A stretch of DNA of 64,000 nucleotides from Rugalucina vietnamica (lineage: Eukaryota; Mollusca; Bivalvia; Lucinida; Lucinidae), in contig OZ024873.1 of NCBI GenBank assembly GCA_964017185.1, forward strand, positions 50,454,760 to 50,518,759, in the 5' to 3' direction. Of the stretch, positions 11,842-21,996 are shown piece after piece. Position 1 is the stretch's first letter, and the number at the start of each line of letters is the position of its first letter. The notes beneath the pieces are model-generated. The model did no database searches. It worked only from the letters and a program-made list of their open reading frames with translations, and had not been told where the DNA came from. A program made the position numbers and the translations under genes.

Positions 11842-12047
11842 GACACTCATCGGGCGATCTTCCAAGATCCACTGCTGAGGGAAGACGAAAGGATGTTTAT
11901 CGACTTCATGAGAATGTCTCCAGATGTATTCAATGAGATCCTCGTGCGAGTTGGTACGAGGATTACAAAGCAGCGAACATTTTACAGAGACCCTAAATTG
12001 ACACAGGATTGAAGCAAGCAATTACACTTTGGCACCTGTCTTCATAG
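11842..12047 (+). pseudogene. PIF/Harbinger transposase (HARBI1-like) remnant
   Basis: Plus-strand translation gives an N-terminal Harbinger transposase pattern: DERMFIDFMRMSPDVFNEIL, then LVRVGTRITKQRTFYRD, which fits the family's helical region before the DDE core. The frame stops at 12010-12012. The family's next block (GLKQAITLWHLSS) continues in another frame and ends in a stop at 12045-12047, so one frameshift and at least one stop are visible. No DDE catalytic domain is recognisable downstream. The family cuts and pastes DNA with a nuclease of this type; this copy is inactive. The identification rests on remembered family patterns and was not searched. Confidence 0.6.
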
Positions 12048-13049
12048 TCAAATGATGCTTCCTGGATTGCCGCTTTTCAACACGATCATCAGGTTGCGGT
12101 GTTTCAGCATGCTTCTCAGATTGTGTTCTCTCCTGGTAAAAAACTAGATCTAAAGGTGTGTCGCCCTCATCTTGGATTTTTAAAAGATGAGGAGGATGCT
12201 CTACCCCTACCCTTTCCAGAAGTATCGTCGACTTTCCCAGCATTGTTGGCATCATGAAGATATGACACAAAACTGCCTCGATTATCATACCCAATTTGCA
12301 CGCGACATGTGATGTATGTTCGTTAACCGTTAGATGAACGTTTTGTCCCTTACTCGTGCAGTACATATTCCGTTATACATTCGTTACTCATACGGTAATG
12401 TGCGTTAGTCATCCGTTATATGTCCGTTTCTTATCCTGTCAAGCGATCATTGCCTACTTGTACCTTTTTATGCGTTTCTCACACGTTTGGCGATGGCGTC
12501 CATTCATATCTAGACCAATGTCACCACCGGATAAAATAATTTTGCCAAATTTCTATCCGTTCGGCGTCCGTTGGCGCTATCCGTTATTAGGTGACTGATA
12601 CATTAAGTATTATTAAATCATTTATTATAAATGCATGCACGAGGTACCATAGAATGCGCATTCAAGAGAAACAGGAACGTCCAAAGCTTATTCTCACTGT
12701 AATACAGAAATAAGCCATAGAAATGTGTTTATACCATATTGTCGCAAATTAATTTCATCCATGTTGGTTGCTCTCTATCGCGTTAGGTGTCTCTGGATAA
12801 CCAGTGTGTGCTGTGATTATCGATGTAAACATCATCAGGGGCCATGAACAGTCAATGACATACTAACGTCACCACGTTGCCATGGCTTAAAAGTTGGCCA
12901 TGATAGCGCGAGCTAGACTAATAATGCAAAAGATCTTATAATATAGCATGTAATACGATTCTTCTTCATTAGGAAAACACGCTAAAGCAATATTCAGCAT
13001 TTAATGCTGTAAAAAAATAAAAAAGAAAAAAAATCAGCTGAACAATTTT
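12048..13049. other. No clear gene; possible continuation of the Harbinger remnant
   Basis: A minus-strand open frame at 12022-12366 (114 residues) has a charged C-terminal part but no recognisable domain, and it overlaps the transposase remnant. The rest is AT-rich with no recurring repeat. Confidence 0.3.
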
Positions 13050-13051
13050 GA

Positions 13052-13215
13052 TTTTTTTCCATATTTTTACTCAAAACATTGATTGTGGGTACGCTGAATT
13101 AGAACCGCCTCGCCGAGGTGGTTCTAACGAGTACAGACAATATATGTTTTGGATCACAAATAAGGACAATAGGTTTACCCATGTATACACCATTTTCGCA
13201 ATATAAAAGTCGTTA
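13052..13215. mobile_element. Foldback MITE (family F), partial copy
   Basis: Carries the family core: CAAAACATTGATTGTGGGTA, then AGAACCGCCTCGCCGAGG and the mirrored arm. The outer end sequences are lost on both sides. The full-length form is described at 25045-25329. Confidence 0.6.
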
Positions 13216-13287
13216 TATACTGGCTCCTTTGTTTCGAGCAGATCTCTAACAAACATATACACCTACACAACAAAGGAAGTTTTGGCG

Positions 13288-13358
13288 GTAGGTGTATAAG
13301 TTTCCCGCCGTTTATTATACACCGATGTATAATATCCGGCGGGAAACTTATACACCGG
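13288..13358. repeat. Inverted repeat GTGTATAAGTTTCCCGCC
   Basis: AGGTGTATAAGTTTCCCGCC is mirrored by GGCGGGAAACTTATACACC about 30 bp later, and a partial third copy GGCGGGAAACTTATCA lies at about 13371-13386. Confidence 0.8.
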
Positions 13359-13442
13359 TCTCTAATATCAGGCGGGAAACTTATCAGTCCTCCTGTAGAT
13401 ATACGTTGTTATTTTTATATTAGACTCAATAAAAGGTAATAT

Positions 13443-13787
13443 TGTGAATTTGGCCGCCAACGCTCGAGCTGTGCGTGGCGTGCGGCTGGGGCTACAATGT
13501 GATACCACAAATATCACATAAAAGGCAACAATACAAAAAATAACAGCGAAACTAACTTACCAACTACAAAGGTCGTCCTCCAGGATCTTCTGCTAACAAT
13601 CGTCTCGTGCGTTCGTTCGGTTCCATCATCCAATCAAATCACTTGTATATAGCCGATCAAGTCTCGTTTTGGTGTGTGACCTCACAGGTGGCTGCCGCAT
13701 TTTCCCGCCATCTGTCACAGCTCCCAGGGGCAAGAACTCCGGGAACCTTAGTGCCTAAATAGTGGTGATAAGCCAAATTTCACCACA
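13443..13787 (-). repeat. 3' LTR
   Basis: 345 bp, TGTG...CACA ends in the element's orientation, matching 21652-21996. A TATA-like CTATATAC lies within it on the minus strand. Confidence 0.93.
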
Positions 13788-13797
13788 CTTCCCCCTG
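13788..13797 (-). other. Polypurine tract
   Basis: Minus strand reads CAGGGGGAAG immediately before the 3' LTR, where the family primes plus-strand DNA synthesis. Confidence 0.8.
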
Positions 13798-16183
13798 TTT
13801 TATTATTACATGGCCAGAAACACTCCTGAATTGTTCCACAGGAGGAAATTAAATGTATAAACTTTAAAAGCCCCCTCCAAACCCCCCCATTTTTCTGGGG
13901 AAACCCGCAAAGTAACCCTTTACCCCTAAACTTAGAGAAACCCATGCTATTACCTCTGTCTGAGAAATACAAAAATCCAGCCAGATGTGAAGGGCATCTC
14001 TTTTTTCCAAGAAAAAGCAGTAAACATTTAACAACATAGAACTTGCTAAACGAATCAACAAGAAACATCTGTGACAATAACAACATTAACAAAATTATAG
14101 CCTGAACACAAGCCAATTGTAATGCGAAACCAAAAATGCATTACATCTTTCCCAAGTGTTCTTGAATGGAGTATTTCCATAAGCTCCGGAAAATATACCT
14201 GTGGGGCCCGCATTTCCTCCCCCCACAATTCCAAGGGCAACTAGTGAATCGCATTTGGGTGACCCAGACCCTACGAGTCTTTTCAAGGAACAATCAAGGT
14301 CAGTAAGGATCTTGTCTATTTAATTTTATTTTGAACTGACCACCGGGCTGGACACCCTTAATGAATGCAAGGAGACTGTCGATACCTGACAGTCCCATTG
14401 CTGCCTTAAACCAAACTGTGGTATCTGAAGTCAAAACTACCACATTCCCCTCCCTGTCAATTTCGATGACTTGGGGACACCCTCCTAAAATACAGAGGAT
14501 TATTCTGCTCAGGCTGTGCTGAGAGGACCCGCAATCCCCCCAGAATTCCGGGTATCCCTCTGAGCTATAGTTAGTAGTAGCTCACTCCCATCAGACATGG
14601 GAGGCCTTTTTCCCGATGGAGGGCGAGCTCAATGAAAATCGACCTAGCCATCCGTTTAGGCTCACCCAACAAAATAGGCTTTGGGACAAACCGTGCAAAT
14701 CCCTCCGCCTACTGGCCCTAGTCCCAAAGTGGCGGCTGTAGCCAAAGACTCCGCCACACATACCCAATTTCTTTATATTGCTTGGTATGTGGCCCCTAAT
14801 GTAGTTTACCCGTTTATCCCACCGAGACCCCAAGTTTTAGATGAGGACCAACCCTGATATTTTGGGTCTATCCCCGGATAACACCCTGATACCCCAAAGG
14901 ACCTACTTGGAATGTAGATGAAGGTCCCCTTTATACTCAGGAATCCGCATCAAACCCAGAATCGCCTGAGAAACAACTAAACATTTAACTCATTGAAATG
15001 GTCCAATTGGACCACTCACTATCAAAAATAAGCACTCAGACGCCCTGTAGGGCGACGCTATTTGCGTTCAGGGAGTCACGATTGGGGATATCAACTAACG
15101 TGACGGGATTCGTTTGGGGGAACAGGGGCCACTTCTAATTCAGGGACTCAGGATCCACCAAGAATTGCGGGGTGTGAGGCTGACAACCTCTGGTAGTGGC
15201 CTTTTTTCTAATCAGGCCCTAATCTCAACTCATTGAACTTTGGTTCTGCACCTTAAAACTACTTTTAGGTCACCTAATGCCCCAACCCCACAATGAAGTT
15301 AGCCTGGTTTGCATAATTCAAATTCAATTTTAACAGGCCAAGTCTCTAGCGATAGTCGCGAAACGCTTGCCGATCGATACCAAAGTTATTCGTTCGATCC
15401 CTCACGATTTACCACGACATTCTGACTCGGACGTATTATCGCCGATACGACAAGTGTCACTCATTTTTAGACACTCAAAACATTTAATTAAATCGCTCTG
15501 ACATCACCGTGTGAGTTGGACTTACTTAGGTATTTATCAGTTTCCATCGAAGGTAGCACCGGTTGGTTCAGTCCCTTCAATTAGGATCAGTGATACCAAA
15601 GTTCTTTAGTCCCATTCGGGCATTTGTTAATAATATAACACATCCATTTGTGTGTACATGTTGAGTCGGCTGCATCAGAGTCGGAAAATTAAATATGCAC
15701 TATGGATCCCTAGGGGTCCAAGAATACACAAGGTATCGGGGGCTTGTGATCGATACCGGTTGTCTCAAAACCGGACAAATTAAATGAATACGATTGATTC
15801 ATCGAATGCCACAAATGTATTAGGTCCCGGGTGTCTTACTGGAGTAGCACCGGTTGGTTCAGGCCTCCATGTAAAACTAAGCACTGAACCTGAAAATTGT
15901 GACCACGTTTGTGGGTGGCATATTGAATACTTCCACCCAACCTAGCCCCTAAGGCATTCAATCATTTGTCACATTGTTTTTTATATAACTAAGAGTTGCT
16001 CCCGTAAATTGCTATATCTGTGGAGAGGAAAATGGATGCTATTCCAAGGTGAAGTTCAATAGAAACACCTGTTCAAGATCTATCAGGAGAGAAGGAAACT
16101 AATGAGAAAAACAAGGATCTTTCAGAAGATGAAATAGCTTGTAGAAATCTTGAGAGGGAGCTGAAAGAAGTACAGACTAAATC
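13798..16183 (-). other. Internal region of the LTR element without a recognisable gene
   Basis: About 2.4 kb between the protease ORF and the polypurine tract. Only short open frames occur and none shows a polymerase, integrase or envelope pattern. The phrase GTAGCACCGGTTGGTTCAG occurs twice (about 15552 and 15844), so some internal duplication is present. Confidence 0.6.
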
Positions 16184-18262
16184 CTAACACTTAAGAATCT
16201 TACAATGGAAATCCGGAGGACGCCCCGTGTGAGGGAGCTCCCTCCAATTAATCATCCTCACCGAGGAATTCCTGTCGTTTAACTTAAAATCTTTCTGGAC
16301 ACACAACGTTGCTGCATACAGATCAGCCGTCCGATCTTGCTGCCTGGACATTAATGTTGCAGCTCTGCATACAGGATTTGTGATATCCAACTCTCTCCAA
16401 AGAAACGAATACAAAAATATGAACAGAAACGAAAGAATGGTCCGCCGCTTCTCAGCTGGCAAGACCACAAAGAAAAGGCTTGGGATAATCAACAGAAACG
16501 ACACCAACAAAATTGGAAACCAAAGGAAATTTGACCTCCTCCCCCCATCTGCAGGCTCATCTGCTGAAACAACTGCAGAAGCTTCAAAACTTTCCTCCCC
16601 ACTATACGGTTTACCTTGTAATGGAGCGGTAATTCCAGATATTGCTTCAGGAGCCGGGAAAGATAAACAGTCATCAGCCATGAGATCCCTCCCAGAAATA
16701 TTGTCACCCGGCGGGAGGGCCTCAATCTCATTTCCGGGGAGCTGACCACTTTGGCCGTCATCAGCCATGGGATCCCTCCCAGAAATATGGCCACCCGGCG
16801 GGAGGGCCTCAATCTCACTTCCAGGGAGCCGACCACTTTGGATTACGGTCCCGGGACGGATCTCAGTGGAAATTGCGTCTACCTTGACGGTCTCTATCAT
16901 TGAGGCCTTAGTCTTAGGTGATTCACCTGACCATAAGAAGTCCACAGGGCCTTCCCCAAATGTTATGGTCTTTCTACCCATATCAATTTTGGCCCCATAC
17001 TTGGTCAGCAGGTCGAATCCTAAGAGCATTTCGTCCTCCAATGGTGCGACGTAAATGTTTTCCGTGCATTCACGATCACCGATTTTCAATCGAACAGGGC
17101 CCACCACGCTACCATCCATGGACATTTCTCGACCAGCAGTTGCAATTTTACACGGCCTAATGAATGGGGGCGGGGGATTCAGGGTGTGAAATAACCTGTC
17201 CGATATAAGCGTAACCTCCGCCGCTGTGTCCACCACAGCATGGACCCGATGACCTTCCATGTCGACATCCACCTTGAACACTGCCAATGACTTAGTTTGA
17301 CAGACGCTTATAGTCTCCAATGGGACCACTCTTGTATTGGGTGAAATCCCACTATTCACTAAGACGGCAGAACCCGGCGTTTGCTCTTGCGCCACCGCCC
17401 CCTCCTGGGTCTTAACCGCCGAGCCCTCACGCAGCTCAGTGGTACGTGATGGCTCCCACTGAACGACAATGGCTCCTGGCGATGAACAGACATCCGAGGT
17501 CAGTTTACTTTCAAACATACATCCCTGCAAATCAGGTGCGCTTAATGGCCCCATCGGGACATTCCCTTTTTTCCCTAATTCCATAGAATTAACAGACGAT
17601 CTAGATGTACCTGGTGGCTCCATCTGAGCATCGTCGAAACTAATCAGGTCCAATTCTTCCTGTTTGCACTGCTCAAGAGTACCTGATGGCTCCTCCCGAG
17701 CAGTGTGTACAAGTTGTGTGCCCTCCCAGTCCATCAAGCACCACTGCTCAGACATACCGGTTGGCTCCATCTGAGTGTCATCAAAACTAATCAGGTCTAT
17801 GTCCTCCAGTACACACCATTCAGAGGTACCGGATGGCTGCCCCTGGACTGTATTTACAGACTGAGAAGCATCCCGATCAGATGTACCTGGTGGCTCCATC
17901 TGAACGTCATCGAAACTAATCAGGTCTATGTCTTCCTGTTCACACCAATCACAGGTACCAGATGGCTCCTCCTGGATGGTATTTATAGACTGAGAAGCAC
18001 CCCGATCAGATGTACCTGGTGGCTCCATCTGAACGTCATCGAAACTAATCAGGTCTATGTCTTCTTGTACACACCGATCAGAGGTACCAGATGGGTCCAC
18101 CTGAATGGTGTTTATAGATGGGGTAGCGGCCCAGTCAAAAGTGCTCTGCTGCTCAAATGCACCGGATGGCTCCATTTGAGCAGCCCGTATCTGTCCACTG
18201 AGCTCCCCTGTCTTAGGAGGACACACCAGTCTTGAAAATTCAAACACAGACCTAGCCGTCAC
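16184..18262 (-). CDS. Retropepsin ORF of the LTR element with LISFD repeats and membrane segments
   Basis: 692 residues. Residues about 50-215 hold a repeated acidic unit of 43-49 residues; each copy carries DLISFDD (L at residues 71, 114, 157 and 206) followed by MEPPGTS-like text. LISFD fits the clathrin-box pattern L-hydrophobic-x-hydrophobic-D. Residues about 327-440 read as a retroviral-type aspartic protease: VDTAAEVTLIS around 344-354 and a late MLLGFDLLTKYG block. Residues about 578-601 and 608-624 are two hydrophobic stretches split by AEKRR, so the product may be membrane-anchored. It lies downstream of the Gag-like ORF in the same element and would be made from the same transcript. 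Protease and element assignment are firm; the clathrin link is inference. Confidence 0.8.
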   Translation of the reverse strand: MTARSVFEFSRLVCPPKTGELSGQIRAAQMEPSGAFEQQSTFDWAATPSINTIQVDPSGTSDRCVQEDIDLISFDDVQMEPPGTSDRGASQSINTIQEEPSGTCDWCEQEDIDLISFDDVQMEPPGTSDRDASQSVNTVQGQPSGTSEWCVLEDIDLISFDDTQMEPTGMSEQWCLMDWEGTQLVHTAREEPSGTLEQCKQEELDLISFDDAQMEPPGTSRSSVNSMELGKKGNVPMGPLSAPDLQGCMFESKLTSDVCSSPGAIVVQWEPSRTTELREGSAVKTQEGAVAQEQTPGSAVLVNSGISPNTRVVPLETISVCQTKSLAVFKVDVDMEGHRVHAVVDTAAEVTLISDRLFHTLNPPPPFIRPCKIATAGREMSMDGSVVGPVRLKIGDRECTENIYVAPLEDEMLLGFDLLTKYGAKIDMGRKTITFGEGPVDFLWSGESPKTKASMIETVKVDAISTEIRPGTVIQSGRLPGSEIEALPPGGHISGRDPMADDGQSGQLPGNEIEALPPGDNISGRDLMADDCLSFPAPEAISGITAPLQGKPYSGEESFEASAVVSADEPADGGRRSNFLWFPILLVSFLLIIPSLFFVVLPAEKRRTILSFLFIFLYSFLWRELDITNPVCRAATLMSRQQDRTADLYAATLCVQKDFKLNDRNSSVRMINWRELPHTGRPPDFHCKILKC
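17610..18130 (-). repeat. 129 bp coding tandem repeat inside the protease ORF
   Basis: TCGAAACTAATCAGGTC recurs at a 129 bp period (43 codons), with one longer spacing of 147 bp. It encodes the LISFD units. The repeat keeps the reading frame, which suggests it expanded while the ORF was in use. Confidence 0.85.
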
Positions 18263-18347
18263 AAGAGGCCGATCTACATTTTAATTGCACCATTGTGCTC
18301 CCAGTACGGATCTTCAATTGGGCCCACTGTTTTCTTTCGGGTCGGGC

Positions 18348-21134
18348 TTAGGCCCGTTCGTGTTCCGACCCGCGGATGTTTAAATCATCTTTAAAAGAGA
18401 CATGCTTCCCATCTTGATTTCCACTCAGCTTAGGGCAATCTCTCCGAAAATGTGATGAATCACCGCAGTGGAAACAGCCACTGGCCCCTGGAGATGGGGA
18501 CCGGGGTCTCCTCACATTGATAGTCTGGATTGCCGTAGCCATTTTTTCCATGCCCTGCTGAACTTTTGAGATTCCACTTTCCAGTGCTGTTATTCTCTGG
18601 TCATAGGTGTTCTGTCTTGGCGAAGGGGAACTGACACGTTGGCCATCCCCTGTCCCAGACCAGCCCCCTTGACCGGATCCGGACACAGTTTGGCTAGGGC
18701 CTTGGCGGTTCGCGCTGGTCTTGTTCCAGGAACCATTCATGGTCTCAGTCTTGACTGCGGCCACATGAAGAGGAGTCTCCTCTCTATCGGGACTAACTGA
18801 GACGGCTCGCTGTTTAACCTTGCTTCCTTTGGAACCGAACATACTTTGAGATGTGAACTGGTACCAACGGATTGTCTCCATGGCCCCCTGCATAGAAGTG
18901 GGTCTAGCGTTGCATGCATTTTGACCCGCTTCTCTGTCTGCACAACCCTGGCAAAGCTTAATGATAGCCTGCCTGTTCATGTGAGACTCAGGGAGGTCCT
19001 TGAAAGCCCTGTTAGCCAGAGTAAGAACCCGATCGGCCCAATCCTCCAGCTCTTCATTCTCGCGTTGCTGAGCAGACGCAAACCGTGCATAAGAGGTTTC
19101 TGGTAGCTCACGTGCACCTAAACGCCGCTCCATCCTGTCCATTAGAGTGGAGTAGTCGATCTGTGCATCTCGCTCTGTCAGCAACGCATAATAATCAGCC
19201 GCTTTGCCTGTCAAACTCCAGCACATGGCATGGTTCTTTTCGTTTTCCGACCAGCTGGACGCCTCTGCATAGGTTTTAAACTTCCGTTTGAAGGAAGCCC
19301 AACTGGTTTTCCCATCGAAGGTTAGAGCCTTGGGAAGAGAAGCGGGCCTGAAACCTCTGGGTGATGAACTCGGATTCGCTCCCCGATCCCTAGTCAATCG
19401 ATTTGGGGGGCGGTAGCTGTCTTCCACCTTGTCGTCCGACAATTCAGACCTACAAGACCTGTGATCATTTTTGTTCACCTGTCTTTCTTGAGAGTCATCA
19501 TCTGAGAAGTCATTGAATGATGCACTCACACCCGCTGCGTTCCTCCTAGGACCCCGGGAAGAGTTTGATGACCACCCATTACTTCTCGACTGGTGGCGAT
19601 TTGACCCATTATCATTGTTAGCAGGATTCCGAAATAGGGGTTCAGTTTCCGGATATTGGGTTTGGGAATCGGAGTTCACACCCGCTGGCGGATAACCAGT
19701 GTATGGCATACCCGGCACTGGAAACCTGTTGTTCGATAGTGACGGGTAAGTTGGCTGTGGGCCCTCCCTGGTGCCTAAATTACCTAATGGTGGCGGAAAA
19801 CTCATTTGTGGTTGGGCCACTGATGAAACGCTTATTCCCTGACTGGCCGGAATGCCCGTGAATGACTCGACTGATAAAGGATTACCTCCCATCCCCATGT
19901 TCCCTTGCTGTGGCGGAAGTAGAACCGGGGCTACGATTGCCTGGTTCATAGGCTGAATAGTATGATAACCAGAATTGGGAGGGGCTACGACTGATAACTG
20001 TGGTCCATAATGTGTGGGGTATGCGGTGTGAGGGTGGGAAACCGCGCTGGAATCCGTACCCCTAACCCGACACCCGGTTTGGGCTGGAGTTACAAATTGA
20101 ATGCCAGCATGCGAAGTTATGAGAGGACCGCCACGATGTGAACCCCCAGGACTAGAGTTAGCAGCAGGATGGGCAGATGGTAATGAACTCACCACCGATG
20201 TGTGTGGAAAACCATGAGATTGCATAGTCAAGTTCGGATTCAAAGCCTGGTCCTGGGGTACATGTGAAATGGAGCGAGTCCGGGTTTCCAAATGTACGGG
20301 GTGTGAAAAACTTCCCGATTGAATGGTGTGATCCGGATCAACAATGCGCTCTGGGTTTACCTGTGGACCGGAACGACTCCGGTTTTCCCCAACTACGGGG
20401 TGTGAACGGTTTTCCCAATGTACGGGGTGTGAAAAGCTACCCGATTGAATAGTGTGATCCCGATCAACAGTGCGGTCTGTGTTTACATGTGGAACGGAGC
20501 GAGTCCGGTTTTCCGAATGTACGGGGTGTGGAATAGTAATTGATGATCCCTCCCTAAAAGTATCGTCGTATGCCCCAGGAGCAGGTGGATTTATCATGTC
20601 ACTCTCAGACATAACAGGGGTCCTTGGCCTTGGCCTAGACTGAACATGACTTGACCTTGAAAGCATTGTTGAATTTCTAGGAGCTTGGAGTGGATAGTGA
20701 TGGACAACAGATGATCGGGTATCCGAATCCGAGCGACCTCTTGGCAAACCCAACTCTCTTTGTTGTGGATTTGAGCATTGCGCAATGAAGGTTGACATGG
20801 AATCTATCCACCTTGTTTGATCCACAGACACTGGGTTTGCTGCCTCTGATTCCCCCTGGTTCCCGACCAAATGTGTATCAACTGTATCCCCACCCGAAAT
20901 ATTTTCCCCTTCAGGGCCAAGGGACTCCCCGACTAAATCCTGATGTGTGAAATCAATAGAGCTTAACAGCTGTGGTGTGACCCTTAACTTCCTGACCCAG
21001 TCTAAGGAATCAATAGTAAGGTTTCCTTCACGGGAACGCAACTTGATCAGGGAACCCGCAATACGACGGCCCACCCCGGGCAATTTCATAAATTCTGAGA
21101 TGCCACAGAAATTGATTTTAACCTTCTCCACCAT
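18348..21134 (-). CDS. Gag-like polyprotein of the LTR element
   Basis: 928 residues. Residues about 8-62 contain a helix-hairpin-helix-like stretch (LPGVGRRIAGSLIKLR). Residues about 110-590 are low-complexity, rich in S, P, N and R, with SGSFSHPVH-type repeats near 230-285. Residues about 600-762 (TFDGKTSWASFKRKFKTYAE onward) match the retrotransposon Gag capsid pattern. A CCHC zinc knuckle C-x2-C-x4-H-x4-C (CFHCGDSSHFRRDC) lies at about 887-900. Gag proteins of this class assemble particles and bind the element's RNA through the knuckle. It is the first ORF after the primer site. Its length is about double a usual Ty3/gypsy Gag because of the low-complexity region and the N-terminal domain. 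Confidence 0.88.
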   Translation of the reverse strand: MVEKVKINFCGISEFMKLPGVGRRIAGSLIKLRSREGNLTIDSLDWVRKLRVTPQLLSSIDFTHQDLVGESLGPEGENISGGDTVDTHLVGNQGESEAANPVSVDQTRWIDSMSTFIAQCSNPQQRELGLPRGRSDSDTRSSVVHHYPLQAPRNSTMLSRSSHVQSRPRPRTPVMSESDMINPPAPGAYDDTFREGSSITIPHPVHSENRTRSVPHVNTDRTVDRDHTIQSGSFSHPVHWENRSHPVVGENRSRSGPQVNPERIVDPDHTIQSGSFSHPVHLETRTRSISHVPQDQALNPNLTMQSHGFPHTSVVSSLPSAHPAANSSPGGSHRGGPLITSHAGIQFVTPAQTGCRVRGTDSSAVSHPHTAYPTHYGPQLSVVAPPNSGYHTIQPMNQAIVAPVLLPPQQGNMGMGGNPLSVESFTGIPASQGISVSSVAQPQMSFPPPLGNLGTREGPQPTYPSLSNNRFPVPGMPYTGYPPAGVNSDSQTQYPETEPLFRNPANNDNGSNRHQSRSNGWSSNSSRGPRRNAAGVSASFNDFSDDDSQERQVNKNDHRSCRSELSDDKVEDSYRPPNRLTRDRGANPSSSPRGFRPASLPKALTFDGKTSWASFKRKFKTYAEASSWSENEKNHAMCWSLTGKAADYYALLTERDAQIDYSTLMDRMERRLGARELPETSYARFASAQQRENEELEDWADRVLTLANRAFKDLPESHMNRQAIIKLCQGCADREAGQNACNARPTSMQGAMETIRWYQFTSQSMFGSKGSKVKQRAVSVSPDREETPLHVAAVKTETMNGSWNKTSANRQGPSQTVSGSGQGGWSGTGDGQRVSSPSPRQNTYDQRITALESGISKVQQGMEKMATAIQTINVRRPRSPSPGASGCFHCGDSSHFRRDCPKLSGNQDGKHVSFKDDLNIRGSEHERA

Positions 21135-21638
21135 ATTGATAAGCTTTCGCTACTATGGCCAGGGACCGATAAAATATATGGGTATAATAACAAAAACAAA
21201 CACACAGCAGTGAAGATATATTTCTAGAAACACAGTGAAAAACCTGAGTATTACTGAAAAAATATGGTATTAACGCCCGGACTTTTTATTCCTGGGTAGG
21301 ACCAGTACTTGACTGACCGGGCTCTCCACTCTAACAAGAAATTGACATGGTATTGGGTTATTTATATGGGGGCTATTCCTACTGTCTATTTAATTTTTTT
21401 TTCCCTCGGATGCACAATGCTGCGTCATTTTCCACCCAAATTTGCGAACAAATGCAAAGAACAATATTGAGAAATTTAGCAATTTCAGATAAATGAGACG
21501 TGTAAAGATAGTTTTAGCATTCGAAGAACATGCTAAAACCTTCCAAGGCAAAGTCAAATATTTGATTTTACCGGCTACAAACTTCGTTTGCTGAAACAAG
21601 ATGGCGGCTCCAGGCGATGGGTTCTTTTTTTTATTAAA

Positions 21639-21647
21639 CTGACACCA
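21639..21647 (-). other. Primer binding site, tRNA-Leu type
   Basis: Minus strand reads TGGTGTCAG four bases after the 5' LTR. This complements a tRNA ending CTGACACCA, as tRNA-Leu does. Confidence 0.7.
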
Positions 21648-21651
21648 ATAT

Positions 21652-21996
21652 TGTGAATTTGGCCGCCAACGCTCGAGCTGTGCGTGGCGTGCGGCTGGGG
21701 CTACAATGTGATACCACAAATATCACATAAAAGGCAACAATACAACAAATAACAGCGAAACTAACTTACCAACTACAAAGGTCGTCCTCCAGGATCTTCT
21801 GCTAACAATCGTCTCGTGCGTTCGTTCGGTTCCATCATCCAATCAAATCACTTGTATATAGCCGATCAAGTCTCGTTTTGGTGTGTGACCTCACAGGTGG
21901 CTGCCGCATTTTCCCGCCATCTGTCACAGCTCCCAGGGGCAAGAACTCCGGGAACCTTAGTGCCTAAATAGTGGTGATAAGCCAAATTTCACCACA
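21652..21996 (-). repeat. 5' LTR
   Basis: 345 bp, nearly identical to 13443-13787. As the upstream LTR on the minus strand it would hold the promoter. Confidence 0.93.

Larger units (their letters stand above)
13443..21996 (-). mobile_element. LTR retrotransposon, non-autonomous, young
   Basis: A minus-strand element of 8.55 kb bounded by 345 bp LTRs that begin TGTGGTGAAATT and end CACA. I saw a single difference between the LTRs, so insertion is recent. Order along the minus strand: LTR, a tRNA-Leu-type primer site, a Gag-like ORF, a protease ORF with hydrophobic segments, a long stretch without a recognisable gene, a polypurine tract, LTR. The parts seen are Gag and protease; I recognised no reverse transcriptase, RNase H or integrase. 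The Gag, zinc-knuckle and retropepsin types fit the Ty3/gypsy order. No convincing 5 bp target duplication was found. Both ORFs look open; movement would need enzymes from another element. Confidence 0.85.

Noticed and set aside
12022-12366. Minus-strand ORF of 114 residues
   Set aside because: No recognisable domain, no paralogue, and it overlaps the plus-strand Harbinger remnant.
13748-14833. Short minus-strand ORFs near the 3' LTR as an envelope gene
   Set aside because: Too short, overlapping each other in different frames, and no signal peptide, fusion or transmembrane pattern was seen.
16380-21213. Plus-strand ORFs opposite the Gag and protease ORFs
   Set aside because: Shadows of the long minus-strand frames; no domain pattern.
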